Assembly (NCBI RefSeq): GCF_022581195.2
Contig: NC_061482.1
Coordinates: forward strand, 11,408,001 to 11,472,000
Direction: 5' to 3'
Source of the DNA: Helicoverpa zea
Taxonomy: Eukaryota > Arthropoda > Insecta > Lepidoptera > Noctuidae
DNA length: 64,000 nucleotides
Shown here one piece after another: positions 1 through 10,707 of the stretch (position 1 is the stretch's first letter; the number at the start of each line of letters is the position of its first letter). The notes under the pieces were generated by a model, which searched no databases, had not been told where the DNA came from, and worked only from the letters and a program-made list of their open reading frames with translations. Position numbers and translations under genes: made by a program.

Positions 1-1956
1 TATTATATTTTCTAAACCTTCACAGTAATCTAGAATCACCCCGTATACACGCACTTACCTATATAACATTTTCACCCCTCTGCTAATAAAGGAAGATATG
101 GTAAATTGTATCATATGTGTGAAATGGACCTCATGTACCTCATGGGCTGATTGAAGCAAGTATTCCCGTGATCAATATAGGTGTCACGGCTGCATGATTA
201 TACGAAAGATTTGGGCCTCTGAAGGAACATGGTGGTTTGTAGTCAGGGAGTGACACTCCCTCCCGCAGCGGGTTATTTGATGACTTCACCCAAAAAATAT
301 ATTCAATTCATAATAATAAGCTTATTTCCTGTAGTTTAAATGCATCAACTTTTCTGTTTACTGTAATACCATGCACTGAACAGCAAGTATCTAGAATATT
401 GGTTGTAAATGTGTAAATTAAAAATCTTGCATGTATTAAAAAAGCGCCATCTACACATACGCAGCTGTAATCATTTAATACAGAGCATTGCTGTTAACTC
501 CACTTACACGTTCGTTACATCTCGTTTGGATGTTACTCATCTTGCGTACAACAAAAAGAGGTAGATGGCGCCACTTAAGATAATTAAGGATAGTGTACAA
601 GTTTTAATTGAATTGATGATTTTTAGTACACAAGGACAGTAGTCCTAAATTAGTTAAGGTAGATTATTAGAAAACCCACAAAACACACAAGTACTTAATT
701 TGTGTACCCAAGGATTCGAGGAATCTAACTTATACCTTTGACTCCAACTTTTGTACCATTCGATTCGTTCCATTGAATGTTTCATTGGTTTCAAGTGATG
801 TTTAATTTTGGGAGGATTCATCCGGAGAGCTGATTCACAGGGCTGCGGGATTGTTCGATACAGACCAACAATTTCATTTAATAACATGCTAGATGACAAG
901 GAAAACTAACGTAGAGTAATCCTAACTGTGTTCTAAGTTCCATGACTTGCAAATTTGTCCCTGACGGTTTATATTTTACCTGTTCAGAATTATGCCTAAC
1001 AGCTGTATAGGTACCATTTAACCTTGATAAATCATATTTATTGGCATTTTCACCGCAGGACTCAAACAACAACAGAGACCAATAATTATTGAAGTTGATT
1101 GATTAAAAGTAGGTTATTATTCAAGAATCGTTGTGTCGACCTTGTGATGAAAGGTATTATAAAAATAAACAAGCTTTTTTCTATAAATGCGCCTATTCAA
1201 TTAAAGAAGCTAATTCAAACATTTTTTGTCTAGAAAAAGACATCGACTGTGGTGTCAACTAGGGGTGTAATGGATTCGCGAAGAAAGACGTTACCAAGTA
1301 TATCTTGCCCAAATAAAATCCAAAAGAACCCTGGTCTCTAGAAGTGTGAAGCCATCTGGGTTAAATCTATAAATGCCTATAATGTACGGTGTCTCAGAAC
1401 CACGCTATGAGGTTTACATGCTCAAGAATCTTACTGAAGATATTTTACCCATAAACGATATACGTATGTAAATATGAACAATTATAATCCAGTTCTATGT
1501 AGATATAGAAAAATAATACAGGACAGATTAGGTAAGAAATCTTCATAATTATACAAATGATGATTGATATGTTGAAAGCGACCCTGATTAGTCATAACAC
1601 CCCTCTGTTTTGCAAAATTACGTCCATCAAATAGATAATAACATGTGTGGGATAATTTATATAGGGCCGATGAAAGTTTCAATAATGCTGTTGAAAAACT
1701 GATTCCTTTTGAAACGATACCTATTGAGATCCCTCGACATGAAAATTCTATCAGACGGTTCTGACTTAGAGTAAGTTTTTACTTAAAATGAATTTTGTTA
1801 GTACACAAGAATTTTAGCACATGGATGTAAAAGAACATGAGTGCTGTGTTGGGCCCTAGACCTGTACAAAGATTTCCATTTTTAATTCTTTTTCCCTAGT
1901 TACAGACCTACATATAGTTTATTAATTATATGAACACATGCAATATATCGTTTTAG
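1..1956. other. Upstream flank of odorant receptor, no gene assigned
   Basis: AT-rich sequence in which I see no convincing gene. Two adjacent minus-strand ORFs (654-899, 81 codons; 878-1072, 64 codons) have ordinary amino-acid composition but no motif I recognise and no splice logic joining them. The missing first exon of the odorant receptor should lie here, but none of the ATGs near 1790-1940 gives a good donor in the right phase. Confidence 0.5.
444..571. repeat. Short MITE-like element with 11 bp inverted ends
   Basis: The left end GCGCCATCTAC (444-454) is matched exactly in inverted orientation by GTAGATGGCGC (561-571). A 128 bp AT-rich element with short perfect terminal inverted repeats fits a small non-autonomous DNA transposon. 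I cannot identify the family, and no clear target duplication is visible. Confidence 0.45.
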
Positions 1957-4778
1957 AGGGGTGGAGAAAGTTGAAGACATATTTTACATAAATATCGCTC
2001 GGAAAAGTATGTGGATCTTAGATAGCTGGCCGAAGACTCCGAACGAATCCGTTACTTACCGGTACTTCGTGCTGGCACTGAATGTAGCCACTCTTGTCGG
2101 CGGCGCCGTCTATCTGAGGAACAATACTGGAGTGCTGTCTTCTTTCGAATTAGGCCACACTTACATCACAGTGTTTATGAATTGTATAACGTGCGTAAGT
2201 ATCAAACCATGCTCTTTATTAACTGCATCAGAAAGGAAAGAGGCGAACTCAACACTTCTAACTACATTTATGACATGGCATCTGGCCACAAAACACTTTA
2301 TCTCCTATCTTGTGGCTTTATAGGTTCTTTCTTCGATTGCTTCGACTGTATGGTTTCAATTTTTCTTAGGAGCAGGCTATTTTATTTTGAAAAAATCTTT
2401 TGTGCCATTTGACCTACATCAACTGGGTGTGAATTGTTCTAATCAAGTATTTCTCTTTTTAACAGTCAAGGTGCCTAATGATATTATCAAGAAAATATAA
2501 TGAAGTAATGTTATCTTTCGTGAATAAAATACACCTTTTCCATCATAGGCATAAATCCGAATATGCTTACAAGGTATGTTTATTTTTCGGTTATTTGCCA
2601 CTAGAGTTTTTGACTAGATGACATTAAACTGCAAATGAGGAATGCCCAAAGGCTTCACCTCTTAGATGTGTCTCTTCAAGAATTCACCTTAATTAATATC
2701 TGTTCTGACTTTTTATCTTTCTATTTCAGACACACATCTTTATACATAAAATATCTCATTTCTACACGGTCTACTTACTCGGTTTGGCGTTAAACGGTTT
2801 GTTGTTATTCAACATGATACCGTTTTACAATTGTTACTCTAGAGGGATGTTCAGAGATGTGATTCCTGCAAACGCGACATACGATCATTCTGTGTTTTAC
2901 TCCGTGCCTTTCGACTACACTACCAAGTTTAAGGGATACATAGCTATGACCTCATTTAACTGCTTCATTTCTTACACTTGCACGAGTTATTTTTGCGTTG
3001 TGGACCTCACTGTTTCATTGGTAATATTTCATCTGTGGGGACATATGAGACTCTTGACGTATCATCTTGCGAATTTTAAGAAGCCCGCCTCAGTGTTAGA
3101 GTCGAACGAAAATACAGATGCGATTAAAGATCACTCTTATACTGAGGAAGAATTGAAAGAAGTGTTCGGTAAACTTCGAGAGTATATTCGTCATCACAAC
3201 CTTATTCTTAAGTAAGTACCTCTAGTAATGTATAAAATGTTTTCATGTACCAACCAGTCACCTAGATATGGCCATCTTTAGCATAGAGTTTATGGCTTTA
3301 TAGAAACGTTGTAATCCTACTTAAAATAGTCTATTTAATCGTGGTAAGCGCTTAGTCATGATTATTTACACTTTTGTGCCCGTATTTTACTTGAATCTAT
3401 GCAAAAGCAATCTCATGTTGTTTTCGAGGACCAAAATAATCATCAGTATTAAATTAAAATTAAATTACGTTTCTTTGAAGTTTTTCTTCAGAAATGTCAA
3501 ACGCTTTCGGACCAGCACTCTTGGCATACATGGTGTTTCATCAAGTCAGTGGCTGTATTCTGCTGTTAGAGTGTTCACAGTTGGTAAGTTTCTTCCTGTT
3601 ACAAATGAGCAGGTCCCTTAAAGTCTATGATTAGGTACATTACTGAAAAATAACACTCAAATCCATGACAATGAAAGCTATGTGTATATGTAGGTATATA
3701 TGAAGGTTATTTAAAGTTAGTTTAACAAAACTTATTGGTGAAATTTAATACTTATTGTTAACTGTATTGCAGGATATGAAAACGTTGGTGCGATACGGGC
3801 CTCTGACAGTAGTAATCTTTCAACAACTTATTCAAATCAGTGTAATATTTGAGCTCTTGGGATCCTCGGTAAGAAAAACTGCAGGGCAAACGGGCCTAAA
3901 ATGTTGACTAAATACTCGTATTAACTGAATTACTGTTATTAAATTATTGTATAGATTCATGATTTTGAAAAAAAAGTTATTTTTTAAGGCAACTGGCGAT
4001 TCGGTCGTCAGAATGGCCGTCTTACCGAGCTAGAACAAAATGCGCAAATGGATTGAAATTACTTTCATTCACTCTTACTCTTTTACTGCTCCTCAATTTC
4101 TTATTTCTCATTAAATATTTCTATTTATACCCCATACATTTCGGGGATGTACCACATAGATTATGTTTAGGACTAATTTAAAAACTGTTACCTAGCAAAC
4201 CTTATTTTTTTATAGAATGACAAATTAATCGATGCCGTGTATTTAGTTCCGTGGGAATACATGGACACTAAGAACCGAAAGCTTGTTTTCGTGATGCTGA
4301 GACAGTCGCAAAGGTCTATAGATCTGAAGATGATGAGCATGCTCACCGTCGGCGTCCAGACTATGACTGCGGTAAATTAGAACATTTACAATTACTGCAC
4401 AAACACGTATAGTATTAGCTTTTTATATTTTATTCGTCTACAGCAGACGACAGGACTATATAAAGACTATATAGAGTCCCTGATATTTGGGAGGCGAACG
4501 CGGCGAGCCCTTTTGAGACAACTTTAATGAAATGGTGACACAAAACCGACGATTATCTCTGATTATTACGCTAATTAGCTTTATTATTTTGAAAGTACAT
4601 TGTATGTATATCTCCAGAATAAAACAAGATTTACAGACAAATCTTGTTGTTTTAAAATATCTCTGCTTATCTTTCCTTCCTACGTGTTTTAACCATAAAT
4701 TATTTTTGATTTCAGATATTGAAAACATCGTTCTCATATTTTGTAATGTTAAAAACAGTTGCAGAAGAAGAACAGTGA
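1957..4778 (+). CDS. Odorant receptor (insect 7tm_6 family), 5' end incomplete
   Basis: Exons: 1957-2194, 2466-2573, 2730-3211, 3481-3583, 3773-3868, 4216-4371, 4716-4778. They join in one frame for about 413 codons, close to the usual 400-430 for lepidopteran receptors. The protein is a seven-pass channel subunit with inverted topology that works with the Orco co-receptor in olfactory neuron membranes. Family marks seen: LDSWPK near the N-terminus, FGPALLAYMVFHQ followed by SGCILLLEC, AVYLVPWEYMDT, and the terminal ILKTSFSYFVMLKTV. The upstream exon carrying the ATG was not found; the first exon listed opens at an acceptor TTTTAG and its frame continues upstream. Exon 4 keeps frame only from the acceptor at 3479-3480, not from the better-looking one at 3490-3491. 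The ligand cannot be predicted. Confidence 0.9.
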
Positions 4779-4932
4779 AAATTACTGTTATTTCACACTT
4801 TTTATTCTCAGAAAGTACAAAAACAGACATGCAAATTCTAAAATCCCTTTAAATAGTTTAGTTTCATTCATAGCCTATGTTATTTTCTTTTTGCTTTTTC
4901 ATTTTGTCTCATGTATCTTAGTTTTCTTACTA

Positions 4933-4938
4933 AATAAA
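4933..4938 (+). terminator. Poly(A) signal AATAAA of odorant receptor
   Basis: AATAAA lies 155 bases after the receptor stop codon (4776-4778) in AT-rich sequence. It is the first canonical signal downstream, so it is the likely 3' end of the transcript. Confidence 0.55.
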
Positions 4939-4997
4939 CAATTTATAGCACATGATTGACATATTTTAGTATGATCCAATATTTTTTTTTTGATATA

Positions 4998-5200
4998 TCT
5001 ACATATACTAATATTATAAAGCTGAAGAGTTTGTTTGTTTGTTTGTTTGAACGCGCTAATCTCAGGAACTACTGGTCCGATTCGAAAATTTCTTTCAGTG
5101 TTAGATAGCCCATTTATCGAGGAATGCTATAAGCTACTTTTTATCCCGGTACGGGAAGTAGTTCCCACGGGATGCGGGTGAAACCGCTGGCAGAAGCTAG
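4998..5200 (+). mobile_element. Short non-autonomous Helitron-like element
   Basis: It starts TC after a host A and ends CTAG before a host T, as Helitrons do. It holds the typical lepidopteran core: ACTAATATTATAAAGC, a GTTT run, CGATTCGAAAATTTCTTTCA, TATCCCGGTACGGGAAGTAG and GGGTGAAACCGC near the 3' end. No coding capacity. At least ten related copies or fragments occur in this window. Confidence 0.7.
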
Positions 5201-5204
5201 TTAT

Positions 5205-5544
5205 TACATAACTTAAGAAGAATACCGATGTATTAATTGATGTTATCAATTGACCGGTGTCAGAATGACCAAAAACTGTGATTGAATTCACGATGATCTT
5301 TAAACAAAAGACCAGCACTACTCTTAGGTCTTAGTACTCTTAGGTCTACTTTTAGGACCTCTGTGAGTGTCATCAGAAATAGCAATAACAGTTTGCTATA
5401 GTTAACCAATTTCGACGGTGCCTTACAAATGTCTTTCTTAATTAACACGCCAGGAAACAGCCCTGTCGTATCCACAAATTGACCTTTCAGGCAGCGGTCT
5501 CTATGTCCGATTGGTTGGACTTCGTAGAATATGTACCTACAACA
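5205..5544. other. Spacer between two Helitron-like insertions
   Basis: Sequence between a short Helitron (to 5200) and the long Helitron starting at 5545. A 97-codon minus-strand ORF (5260-5553) crosses it, but it runs into the Helitron and has no recognisable motif. I see no gene here. Confidence 0.4.
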
Positions 5545-8169
5545 TCTATACATATAATAAATCTGTAGAAAAGTAATTTTTGTACATTGAAGAAATTGAC
5601 AAAAAAAATAGCCAGCATGTTAAAGGATAACTAACAGGACCCATTTCCATCATTTTTGTCATTTTTGTCTGTTTGTCTGTTTGTCTGTTTGTCTGTTTGT
5701 CTGTTTATCTGTTTGTTTGTTCGGGATTCACGTAAAATCTACGAATAAAATGCAGACAATGCTTATATACAAAAATTCTACGTAACTTGGGGTATTACTT
5801 AGTTTTTGTTTGATCGAAATCGATTCACTCTATCAAAAGATATGATTAATTTTGTGAATTCAAGATGTAAAATATTACGACACGCAATCTATTTGTCAAA
5901 ACTGTACATTTGAATGTTGTACTTATATTAGTTGATCGGCCTATTATTAATCTTTACACAGAAAATCACACCTTTATAAGTAACTTCGGAAGAAAAAAAA
6001 ATATGAAAATTTTGTTTAGCCAAGGTTAAAGTAGCTCCATCTGTGGTAAATAAAATACATCATCAATTTGTCAAAGGAGCGAGGTGGTAAATGACAATAT
6101 TACCATACATTCTTTATAGAGGATTATTATTTCAACAGATGGAGTTGTGTATTTTCCGTAATTCACCATATTTTAAAACGTAGTGTAATTTTTCGATAGA
6201 CATTTCAATAGTGTTTGTCAGTTTGCCGTGCCACATCAAAATCCAACTATAATTATTACCTTGATGAAAAGAAAATTAATAGTTCTCAGCCAAATTTAAA
6301 ACGGTGCCATCTAAATTATTTTTTGAACATTATGTCAAAAATGATGACTTTAGTGGAACAATTAATTATCATTTAAAGTTACAGATGGAGTTCATATCAG
6401 GATTTTTTCATAAACATAGTTTAGCTTATCTTCCACTAATGTGGTGGCCTTAAAACAAATTACTTTGAGTGAGTAGTATTAAGTAGACCTTAATTATTTT
6501 TTCTGATGCAAAATATGTAAACTTAATCCTAGAAGAAATGAGGATCTATCTCTCGCAAGCGCTGCTAAGCGTGAGGAAGGTAATGTAGGATTCTGTAGCT
6601 TTAAAAACAAGCCCAGATACAAAGTGCAGATAAGAAATGGGAGCTCTCTCTATTTAATACCATACACACGTAAAATGCTTTATGCGTCTGAAAACGTACA
6701 AATTACGCGCCGTATACTAGAGACATGCTTACTTTCAACTTCTGATCGCAAATACACTGTTCACGATTACGAACAGTCTCAGTAAGACCCGAGCCAAGTC
6801 TAAAAACCCTAAAAAACACCTTTTATATAAAACTACGTTTGATGTCATTTAATCACAAAGACAGAATTGTTCTCTGTTGCAAATCCTATCCACCTATATC
6901 CTGTCCTAATCCGGAATGCATTGCAGGTGTGCATTGCACAAAAACCAATGGTATCCTATTCGAGAAGTCAAAAGAGTTGACCTGCCAACGTCAGCTTCTG
7001 CGCTAAGCAAGTGTTCTTAATAGTACCATCAGAATTACATTCATCGTTGAATGGGGTGAATAAATTTTCAGAAACCATAATAACAGTAGGAGCCAAATAG
7101 TATTATCGCTTCATAAAGCTCTGATTGGCCCCAGGTGACCAAGTCAGGTCTGATTTGTTCGTTCATCAGATCTTTGAAAGTGTTTCGGTGGATACTTACT
7201 GTCGTCCTGTTTACGTGTGACACAAAATATGGTATATAAACGTCCTCCGCAAGAGCGAAATTTTCCCGGTGTGCGGTAGTGACGCACAGTATACAACACT
7301 TATGTTTCTTTTGATTTGCTGGCTCCACCAAGAAATGACAAGTTGCGAGCGTACATTCTGAAAATCTTGGCAAAACTACAGGTTTCAAGTATGAACACAT
7401 GAAGTGGACTCTCACAGATACGTACATTTTGCCTATTCGTGAACTAATGCAAACATTTCGGTGGAGTCCCGGCTTAGGCCTCCCCCACATTAGGCGTGCG
7501 CGATCCTCGGGCGTGTGAGTAGCGCGGGCGTCGCTCACGCAACGCGCTCGCGACGCACGCGCGGCGCCCGCGCTACTCACACGCCCGAGGATCGCGCACG
7601 CCTAATGTGTGGTCAGCCTTACCATGAGTAAGTGAAACCATCCTACCCTATGCGCCTGCTGATGATGATGACTCATTTTATCATCCATCCAGCTATTCCC
7701 CAACTATGTTGGTGTTGGCTTCCAGTCACCGAATCTGTTTTAGTACCAATATTTTGCTTGGAGCGACTACCTATCTACAATCCAGTCAACTACACAAGAC
7801 GATATCCATATTATGGTAAGACTGACAGACTTTCTGGCTTCTGATTAGTCGCAGCAGCTGCAGAAAATGTACAAATGACAGCTTTGTCAGACTCAAAGCA
7901 TGTAGACATAGATTATAGCTGTTTCCTGTGAAAATGACTTACGCACCATACGTAATAATTTTCCAAATTGGCTGAACAACGTCACAAACTTTACTTCTTT
8001 TGTTTAGATAAATGGTCACATCCACAACACAACCTTGATCAATGAATCTATGCGACTGCTAAGTGCTAATCCTAATTATACTGTCACGTGAAAGAATGCA
8101 TCTACGGGATAAGTAGTATTTTGACGATTCTATATTGCCCACGCAGACGAAGTTGCGGGCAACAGCTAG
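5545..8169 (+). mobile_element. Non-autonomous Helitron, copy A (2.6 kb, diverged)
   Basis: The 5' end is A|TCTATACATATAATAAATC. The 3' end is a hairpin (TTGCCC...GGGCAA) followed by CAGCTAG|T, inserted at an AT dinucleotide with no target duplication. These are the structural marks of a Helitron. It carries no Rep/helicase ORF. Inside are a GTCT/GTTT tandem stretch (5665-5720), a GC-rich palindrome (7482-7612) and a SINE fragment (about 7660-7850). It is the inverse-orientation relative of the copies at 10865-13834 and 50517-53486, and it lacks a 68 bp insertion they share, so it is an older or separate lineage. Confidence 0.75.
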
Positions 8170-8413
8170 TACATATATAAATTTATTGATTGACTGATGT
8201 ACTGCGGGTTCCAATATCCATCCGTTGTTTTGCAATTGATCCGAATTTTGATACCTATTAGTTTCATATAAATTATGTCACAATCACTAACCGAAAAACC
8301 ACTCATTGTCGAAAGTGAAACAATAAAGTCAAAGAATCAATTTTAGATTTCATATTATTTTTATTTATGGTATTACAAAGCAAATACGACAGCGAATGGC
8401 TGTTTATAAACTT

Positions 8414-8515
8414 TCATCATCATCATCATCATCATCTCAGCCATAGGACGTCCACTGCTGAACATAGGCCTCCCCCTTTGATCTCCACAGATACCTGTTG
8501 GAAGCGACCTGCATA
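8414..8515 (+). repeat. Retroposon 3' fragment with (CAT)n tail
   Basis: A (CAT)n run is followed by CTCAGCCATAGGACGTCCACTGCTGAACATAGGCC. The same core, CAGTCCACTGCTGGACATAGGCC, recurs at 45353-45428 and inverted inside the two twin Helitrons. This is a dispersed lepidopteran repeat ending in a simple trinucleotide tail, so it is probably the 3' end of a LINE or SINE. Confidence 0.55.
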
Positions 8516-8855
8516 TAAACTTTATTCCTTTTTAAAGTGTGTCTGCACACTGCAGTATTTACCTGCAACATTCTAGGACGGCGATGAAATCTAAGTAACC
8601 GAAGTACCTACCTAATATACAAAATCTTCTTATACTTAAATTAAATATTTATCTTTGCAACGATTTGGTTGACTCATTGAGCGAATAGAAAATTCGCATG
8701 TAAATGAACACGTGAATGTTCAAAGTTTTTCATAAACTCACGTCAGTGACTGCCTCGTTGCTCCAGCTTCTCTTTACCCACCACGACACCGAGTGTTACT
8801 CTAGCTAAAGGTAATAAATGAAACAAGAATACAACTGTGCCTAGGAACTTTGTTT

Positions 8856-10076
8856 TTAATCAGCATCAGGAAGGGTGAACGGTATACATGTAGTAGGCAC
8901 ATAATTGATATCGTTGTCTGCCCCAGTGACGCATGTTGCGAAGCATTCTTCTCGAGTTTCGAAATTGTTTTGGTTTCCTCCACAGCCCGAATACAAGCGA
9001 CGTCTGCAATCCCTGGAATACATTAAAAGGAGGTTTAGAATTCTTATTTTATGAAGGCATCTTTAAAAACGTCAACGCGTGTTGATGACAGGATTTATTT
9101 GATGTAAGAAGCGATCTTAGCCCGACGCGAGAGGCTTTGAAGCGGACTGCATATTTCCATGGAAATTAAGGCGACGAATTGGTCAACAATAATTCCATAA
9201 CCGGCACGCGCACCTAAGGCGCCAAAAGGGGTCGGAGCGTCTGAGCGGGGCGAGGATAACAATACGCGCGCTAGCTTATAAGTAAAAGTCGTAAGCGACA
9301 AAATGGTTTTGTAATTTTATTATTTAGAAATGTAATTGGATAAAAATTCCTTCCACAATTTTAAAGAGTATGTATACACAATGGCAGATTTTCCGGTCGG
9401 AAGAACAGAGCGACATAGTCAGTATTACGGGGAAACACCGGGCGGAAAATCTGCCAGTGTGAAAAGGCGTGTAATACGAGTTTGTATAGTCCATAAGAGA
9501 CTCACTTGTGTAAAGGATCCCAGGCCCAACGATTGTAACTACCATAACATGTGCCGAAATCGAATGCTAGAGAGCAAAAATGTGGTACGCGCGCTGTAAC
9601 AAATAAACATTTATTACATTTTATTGTTAAAATAGAAAAATAATAAGTTAAACCGTGTTTCACAGTTTTTAAACCGGAGAAAAAACTAGGCCACATAACA
9701 TCTCTTAATGCGGGTTGTCGGTTGTTGATTTCAGACTTATGGTCCAGATTTCCTCAAGGTATTTCCTTCACCTTTAATCAGTCATTGGTGTCTGAAGATT
9801 TATTTAGAAAGTACATACCCACGTACTTAGAAAACTAGGCCACTACCACTATCACAGATAAGTTAAATTTTATTTGAAACTTACGTCCTGCCATTGAATC
9901 ATTCAGGTAACAATAGTTCATACAATCTCGAAGGGTAACGTATCTATTGCCGTTCCCCTGGCAGCCCCCCCAGAAGAACCGGTAACACCTGTATTTCTTA
10001 GCATCGTAATACCATGAGACAATATCAGCTCGGCAGGGCCCCGTGTCAGGCCGTAATAGACATGACTTACGCCTGG
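8856..10076 (-). CDS. Kunitz/BPTI-type serine protease inhibitor, two domains (3' exons)
   Basis: Three minus-strand exons join in phase: 10076-9885, 9566-9506, 9012-8856 (stop TAA). The acceptor of the first is TTTCTGTTGCAG; the donors are GTAAGT and GTGAGT. Domain 1 is a complete Kunitz fold with six Cys: CLLRPDTGPC, then YRC, then FFWGGCQGNGN, RDC and NYC. Its P1 residue is Arg, which suggests inhibition of trypsin-like enzymes. Domain 2 is split over two exons: FDFGTC with P1 Tyr (chymotrypsin-like targets), YSGCGGNQNNF, EEC, ATC. The first Cys of domain 2 is absent and an extra Cys lies in the C-terminal tail. The protein is expected to be secreted. The signal-peptide exon must lie further upstream; a candidate is at 16024-16183. 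Confidence 0.88.
9180..9378 (+). repeat. Dispersed repeat of about 200 bp with GC-rich core, copy 1
   Basis: Starts GGTCAACAATAATTCCATAA and ends near TTTTAAAGAGTATGTATA. A closely matching copy lies at 45536-45733. The core (GGCGCCAAAAGGGGTCGGAGC and following) is much more GC-rich than its surroundings. It sits in the last intron of the Kunitz gene. I do not recognise the family. Confidence 0.6.
9382..9456. repeat. Short hairpin, 14 bp perfect stem
   Basis: TGGCAGATTTTCCG (9382-9395) is repeated in exact inversion at 9443-9456, leaving a loop of about 47 bases. It lies in the last Kunitz intron just after the dispersed repeat and may be the terminus of the same mobile element. Confidence 0.5.
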
Positions 10077-10581
10077 CTGCAACAGAAATACGATGATGAG
10101 GTCCTCCTAGCCGATTATCGGCTACGGCGGCTGTTCACATGTAAGGAGATTAGCCGACTGCCCAGGACATATTGTAGTGCACAAGCATTTGCGCAGATAC
10201 AGGTGCAATTCCTTCACTCTCATAGCCCGATGGGTGGCAATCCGCCAAGACCGGAGAGAGATCAGGCTCAGTACCGACAGTTACGTGCTCTCCGATGCAC
10301 GGCAGAAATAGACCAAGAAAATATCGCTATCAAATAAGTCACAGCCGAGAGTATACTTTGATAAGAATCATGAATGTTGTTTCAGTTATCATTGCCACCA
10401 ACTTCAACTTAAAATAAAGGAAATACTGCGTAGTAGAACGTACCAAAGCTTACTGAAGTAGGCTATTGAAATACTTTGTATATTTTCCACAATCTACAAA
10501 AAAGCACATGCCTATGTGTATCTATGGTATGTTCTTTCAAAATATTTCGCAATACATTTTTATCGTGGATATTTTTATATC

Positions 10582-10701
10582 CGCGGATTGTTCTAATTAA
10601 ATATAACGAGATTGTAAAAAAGAAATAAAAATAAACTAATGCTACAATTAGTTTGTTTTTATTTCTTTTTTACAATCTCGTTATATTAGAACAAGCCGCG
10701 T
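10582..10701. repeat. Near-perfect palindrome abutting the start of a secreted-peptide gene
   Basis: The arms CGCGGATTGTTCT.../...AGAACAAGCCGCG pair over about 50 bases around a six-base loop (10641-10646). The right arm resembles the sequence directly upstream of the paralogous gene at 18339 (TTTTTATTTCTTTTT.ACAAT), so the right arm is the ancestral promoter or 5' UTR and the left arm is an inverted copy of it. The start codon at 10708 follows within 10 bases. Confidence 0.65.
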
Positions 10702-10707
10702 TAGAGA

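Noticed and set aside
654..1072. Two overlapping minus-strand ORFs, possible gene or transposon remnant
   Set aside because: No recognisable motif, no shared frame and no splice signals joining them.
3358..3621. 87-codon plus-strand ORF over the odorant receptor exon 4 region
   Set aside because: Wrong frame for the receptor; it is a shadow produced by the alternative acceptor frame.
5260..5553. 97-codon minus-strand ORF (YEVQPIGHRDRC...) that looked like an exon with an acceptor near 5540
   Set aside because: It runs into Helitron A, the acceptor has no good pyrimidine tract, and I found no matching exon or family.
5665..5720. GTCT/GTTT repeats and similar arrays as a possible CRISPR array
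   Set aside because: They are short microsatellite-like runs inside a Helitron in a eukaryotic genome; there are no unique spacers and no Cas genes.
8367..8576. ORF with a poly-His stretch
   Set aside because: The His run is the (CAT)n tail of a dispersed retroposon fragment, not a coding feature.
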